Shown: positions 59,870 through 64,000 of the stretch, one piece after another
Layout of the letters: each line of letters begins with the position of its first letter
Position numbering within the stretch: position 1 is the stretch's first letter
NCBI RefSeq assembly: GCF_000499845.2
Contig: NC_023754.2
Location: forward strand, 10,608,618-10,672,617
DNA length: 64,000 bases
DNA from: Phaseolus vulgaris
Taxonomy: Eukaryota; Streptophyta; Magnoliopsida; Fabales; Fabaceae
Direction of reading: 5' to 3'
The notes under the pieces: generated by a model
What the model was told of the DNA's origin: nothing
The model's input: only the letters and a program-made list of their open reading frames with translations
The model's database searches: none
Position numbers and translations under genes: made by a program

Positions 59870-60090
59870 GTCAAAAACATTTGCAGCTAAGTCCGACCGT
59901 TCAATACATTTATCTTGAAGAATAATATAAATTTCATGCAATAATAATAAGTTAAAATCGAACCTGATCAACACATGTCATAGGTAGTTTTCGAAGTTGT
60001 TTGCGGCTAACTCTGATCGCTTGTTGGAGCTATCTTTGAAAAACAATATATTTTTAAGCAATAAATCAAGTTTAAAGTTAAAGCTTTTAG
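59870..60090. repeat. imperfect ~110-120-bp tandem duplication
   Basis: Two diverged units share GCAGCTAAGTCCGACCG / GCGGCTAACTCTGATCG, then CTTGAAGAATAATAT-like and AAGTTAAA sequence. It directly precedes the minisatellite. Confidence 0.5.
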
Positions 60091-60149
60091 GCCCACATAT
60101 TCGATCTGAGTTGGTTTTGGTCAGACTACTTGGGTCCAAGTAGGAGGCA

Positions 60150-62625
60150 AGTAGATTCAAAACTCTAGGTTGTTTTTGATCGAATTACTCAGGTCCGAAG
60201 TGATGACAACTATATTTAAAACTCTGAGTTTTTTTTTTATATCGAACTGCTCAGATCCGAAGTAATGACAATCAGATTAAAAACTCTGAGTTGTTGTTGA
60301 TCACGGACTTCTCGTGCTCGACTAGAGACTACTAGATTTAAAAACTCTGGGTTGTTTTTAACCGAACTACTTAGGTTCTAAGTAATGGAAATCAGATTAC
60401 AAACTCTTAGTTGTTGTTGATCGCGGACTCCTCGTGTCCGATTGGAGACAACTAGATTAAAAACTCTTGGTTGTTTTTAACCGAACTACTCAGGTTCAAA
60501 GTAATGACAATCAGATTAAAAACTCTCAGTTGTTGTTGATCGCAGACTCATCGTATCCGACTGGAGACAACCAGATTAAAAACTCTTGGTTGTTTTTAAC
60601 CAAACTACTCAGGTTCAAAGTAATGGCAATAAAATTAAAAACTTTGAGTTGTTGTTGATCGCGGACTCCTCGTGTCCGACTAGAGACAACTAGATTAAAA
60701 ACTCTTGGTTGTTTTTAACCAAACTACTCAGGTTCAAAGTAATGGCAATAAAATTAAAAACTTTGAGTTGTTGTTGATCGCGGACTCCTCGTGTCCGACT
60801 GGAGACAACCAGATTAAAAACTCAGGGTTGTTGTTGATCGCGGACTCCTCGTGTCCAACTGGAGAGAACCAGATTAAAAACTTTGGGTTATTTTTAACCG
60901 AACTACTCAGGTTTGTAGTAACGACAATCAGATTAAAAACTCTGAGTTGTTATTGATTGCGAACTCCTCGTGTCCGACTAGAGACAACCAGATTAAAAAC
61001 TTTGGGTTGCTTTTAACCAAACTACTCAGGTTCGAAGTAATAACAATCAAATTAAAAACTCTGAGTTGTTGTTGATCGCGAACTCCTCGTGTCCAACTAG
61101 AGACAATTATATTAAAAACTCTGAGTTGTTGTTGGTCACGAACTCCTCGTGTCCGACTAGAGACAACCAAGTTAAAAACTCTCGGTTGTTTTTAATCGAA
61201 CTACTCAGGTTTGAAGTAATGGCAATCAGATTAAAAACTCAGAGTTATTGTTGATCGCTAACTCCTCGTGTCCAACTAGAGACAACCAAATTAAAAACTT
61301 TGGGTTGTTTTTAACCGAACTACTTAGGTTTGAAGTAGTGGCAATCAGATTAAAAACTCTGAGTTGTTGTTGATCGCGGACTCCTCGTGTTCGACTGAAG
61401 ATGACCAGATTAAAAACGCTAAGATGTTGTTGATCGTGAACTCCTCATATTGTACCGGAGACAACCAGATTAAAAACTCTTGGTTGTTTTTAACCGAACT
61501 ACTCAGGTTCGAAGCAATTACAATCAGATTAAAAACTCTAAGTTGTTGTTGATCATGGATTCCTCGTGTCTGAATGGAGACAACCAGATAAAAACCTCTG
61601 GGTTGTTTTTAACCGAACTACTCAGGTTCGAAGTAATGGCAATCAGATTAAAAAGTATGAGTTATTGTTGATCGCAGACTCCTCGTGTCCGACTAGAGAC
61701 AACCAGATTAAAAACTCTGGGTTTTTTTTAACGAAACTACTCATGTTCGAAGTAATAACAATCAAATTAAAAACTCTGATTTGTTGTTCATCGCGGACTC
61801 CTCGTGTCCGACTAGAGACAATCAGATTAAAAACTCTGAGTTGTTGTTGTTCACAGACTCCTCGTGTCCGACTAGAGACAACCAAGTTAAAAACTCTGGG
61901 TTGTTTTTAATCGAACTACTCAGGTTCAAAGTAATGGCAATCGGATTAAAAACTCAGAGTTATTGTTGATCACTAACTCCTCATGTCCAACTGGAGACAA
62001 CCAAATTAAAAACTCTGGGTTGTTTTTAACCGAACTACTTAGGTTTGAAGTAGTGGCAATCAGATTAAAAACCGAGTTGTTGTTGATCGCGGACTCCTCG
62101 TGTCCGGCTGGAGATAACCAGATTAAAAACTTTGAGTTATTGTTGATCGCGGACTCCTCGTGTTGTACTGGAGACAACCAGATTAAAAACTCTTGGTTGT
62201 TTTTAACTGAACTACTCAGGTTCGAAGCAATGGCAATTAGATTAAAAACTCTAAGTTGTTTTTGATCGTGGATTCCTCATGTTTGAATGGAGACAACCAG
62301 ATTAAAAACTCTGGGTTGTTTTTAACCAAACTACTCAGGTTCGAAGTATCTGAGTTGCTGTTGATCGCAGACTCCTCGTGTTCGACTGGAGAGAACCAGA
62401 TTAAAAACTCTAGGTTGTTTTTAATTGAACTACTCAGGTTTGTTATTGTAGTGACCAGATTAAAAAATTTGGTTTGTTGCCAACCAAACTGCTCAAGTTC
62501 ATTATTATGTGATAGATTAAAAACTATGGTTTGTTGTCCACCAAATTTCTCAGACTCGTTATTGTAGTGACCAGATTAAAAACTCTAGTTTGTTTTTGGT
62601 TGGGCACCTCGGTGAGGGAATTGTC
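60150..62625 (+). repeat. minisatellite of two alternating ~60-bp monomers
   Basis: About 40 units begin with GATTAAAAACTCT. Monomer A (59 bases) continues GGTTGTTTTTAACCGAACTA and ends in GAAGTAATGGCAATCA. Monomer B (60 bases) continues GTTGTTGTTGATCGCGGACT and ends in GACTAGAGACAACCA. Order is mostly A-B with occasional B-B pairs. Edges are more diverged than the centre. Long open frames on both strands result from the unit lengths and are not genes. Confidence 0.92.
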
Positions 62626-62639
62626 TTGACCAGTTTCCA

Positions 62640-63510
62640 AAAAACAAAACACAAATTCTATACAAAAGATGCAATTTTATTGAATAAGACCTTGCTAGAA
62701 ATAACTATTATACATATTTTTTTTCTTTAATAATAAATTTAATACTTTTAAAATAACTTGCATCCCTCACACTCCTAACAAACACCACCCGAAACAAACA
62801 CCAGGGCAATCTCCTATAATTCACACACAACCATAATGATTTTATTTCTTTTATTCCTTTTCTGTAGGAATTAAAAATAATGATTTTCAATTATAGAGGA
62901 AAAATATTTTAAAGATTTCAAAATCAATACTCATTTAAGTTTTTAAATTTGATTATATCATAGCGATATTGACTAGAAAAACATAATATTAATTCAAGAA
63001 AAATATTAATTAAATTTGCAAGTATCTTTCAAAAATTAAAAAAAAAAAAAACAAACGAGTTGACATCTCATATTTTTTCTTCATCTACTTTCGTGATTAT
63101 AAGTTTTCTACTCACCTTTTTTTCTTAAGCAAGAGTTTTAAAAAGCTTATCTTTGCCCAAATCTTCACAATTGTAACTTTGTATTACTCAAGTTTAAACT
63201 TTGAAACTGATTCATTCATGTTTGTATTTCTTATAACCTCGTAAACTTCCAACCTTGTACTACAATGAATTAATTCACCATTACAATTGTTTAAGTATAT
63301 AATTTATTGAATTATTTATTTTATATTAAAAAATACGATTTCCATTCATATATAAAAATAAATAAATTAAACACTCTTCATTGATAATTGCAGCTTCCTT
63401 TTTTTTTATCAAAATTAATAGTTAAAGTTGTGATAAAAAGTATATCTTATTGAAAGTAAAATCAATATTCAAATAATATATTTTAAGTGGTGTGGTGGTA
63501 GTAGGAATAG
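62640..63510. other. AT-rich spacer, no gene recognised
   Basis: No coding or repeat structure that I can name. Confidence 0.5.
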
Positions 63511-63518
63511 TTTTACCT

Positions 63519-63536
63519 GCCCCACGGTGGACGCCA
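63519..63536 (-). other. primer-binding site of a gypsy element
   Basis: On the minus strand TGGCGTCCACCGTGGGGC, one base different from the primer site at 24127, two bases inside the LTR end. Confidence 0.75.
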
Positions 63537-63538
63537 AA

Positions 63539-64000
63539 TGTTCTCGTCGGCTTGAGGTCAGTCAGAATCTGGATGAGCTCTTGGTGGTCTCCCTCCAAGC
63601 TCTAGTGAATTAACCTTCAGGGAACGAGGGGGGCTCCTCCTACGATGACACTCCGACGCTCAAGTCAGTAAAAGTACAAAATACTGTGTATGTAGTGAAA
63701 ATAGTGTAAAGATGTGAGTTGAGATACTCCCTGTGAGTGATAATCTATTTATAAGTCTTTATGGGCTTGGATCTTTGACACTGCTTTCTCTAGGTTTTAT
63801 GTGGCATATGATAGTATCTTTTCATAAAATCTGAATATCATGTATATAAATCAGAGTATCTTGTAATATAATCGGAGCATTCATGTAATAGAATAAGGGA
63901 TATTGAGTAAGTAAATTAGAGCATTCAAAGAGGTCAGGATATTGTGCATTAAAATCACGTTAATTGTGCATTAATAAGATTGATTCCCATAATATATTTA
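63539..64000 (-). repeat. 5' LTR (partial) of a gypsy element, running off the window
   Basis: The minus strand ends GACGAGAACA next to the primer site. A TATA box (TATAAATAG on the minus strand) lies at 63745-63753. The LTR continues beyond 64000. To the left of the primer site no gag or pol is found, so the element is truncated or the internal part is non-coding. Confidence 0.7.

Noticed and set aside
60467..62567. Many 60-110-codon open frames with repeated LLLIADSSCPTGDNQIKNS-like peptides
   Set aside because: They are translations of the minisatellite monomers, open on both strands because of the unit lengths; no start context, splice structure or protein family supports coding.

Overview
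This is plant nuclear DNA. It shows split genes with GT-AG introns, a photosystem II gene carrying a twin-arginine thylakoid signal, a plant reticulon, an A-type cytochrome P450, and a dense nest of plant-type retrotransposons and CACTA elements in very AT-rich spacer. The mix (Sirevirus-like copia with the AAACAACCGATTGTTT motif, CYP71D-like P450, LTR styles) suggests a dicot, most likely a legume of the Phaseolus/Vigna kind. That placement is inference, not something the sequence proves.

Layout. 0.5-8.0 kb: a broken LINE on the minus strand, split by the 3' part of a Sirevirus-like copia element. 9.1-14.3 kb: an intact four-exon PsbP gene (minus) whose first intron contains a young, internally deleted copia element. 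16.6-20.1 kb: a decayed Ty3/gypsy pol (minus) with a CACTA-like element nested in its RT; a second CACTA-like element lies at 20.5-22.2 kb. 23.5-32.05 kb: a nearly pristine 8.5-kb Ty3/gypsy element of Tat type, with 615-bp LTRs, dual RNase H, an antisense coiled-coil ORF with its own TATA box, and one nonsense codon in the integrase. 32-38 kb: AT-rich spacer. 39.16-42.24 kb: an intact five-exon reticulon-like gene. 43.5-47.2 and 47.7-52.2 kb: two copies of one copia family in opposite orientation, with non-canonical LTR ends. 52.6-53.1 kb: a solo LTR. 53.7-55.7 kb: an intact two-exon CYP71D-like P450, followed by a P450 promoter relic and a truncated P450 pseudogene. 58.9-59.7 kb: one end of a CACTA-like element. 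60.15-62.6 kb: a minisatellite built from two alternating ~60-bp monomers. 63.5 kb to the end: the LTR and primer-binding site of another gypsy element (minus).

Only three host genes look functional: PsbP (chloroplast lumen, oxygen evolution), the reticulon (ER membrane shaping) and the P450 (specialised metabolism). They do not form one pathway. The rest records nested transposition and local duplication around a small P450 cluster. I did not find a convincing new cellular system. The most unusual items are the antisense gene of the gypsy element, the PR-IN-only copia ORF inside the PsbP intron, the TA...TA-ended copia pair, and the two-monomer minisatellite. Splice sites, start codons and repeat ends were read by eye from the sequence; family names come from recognised motifs, not from a database search.
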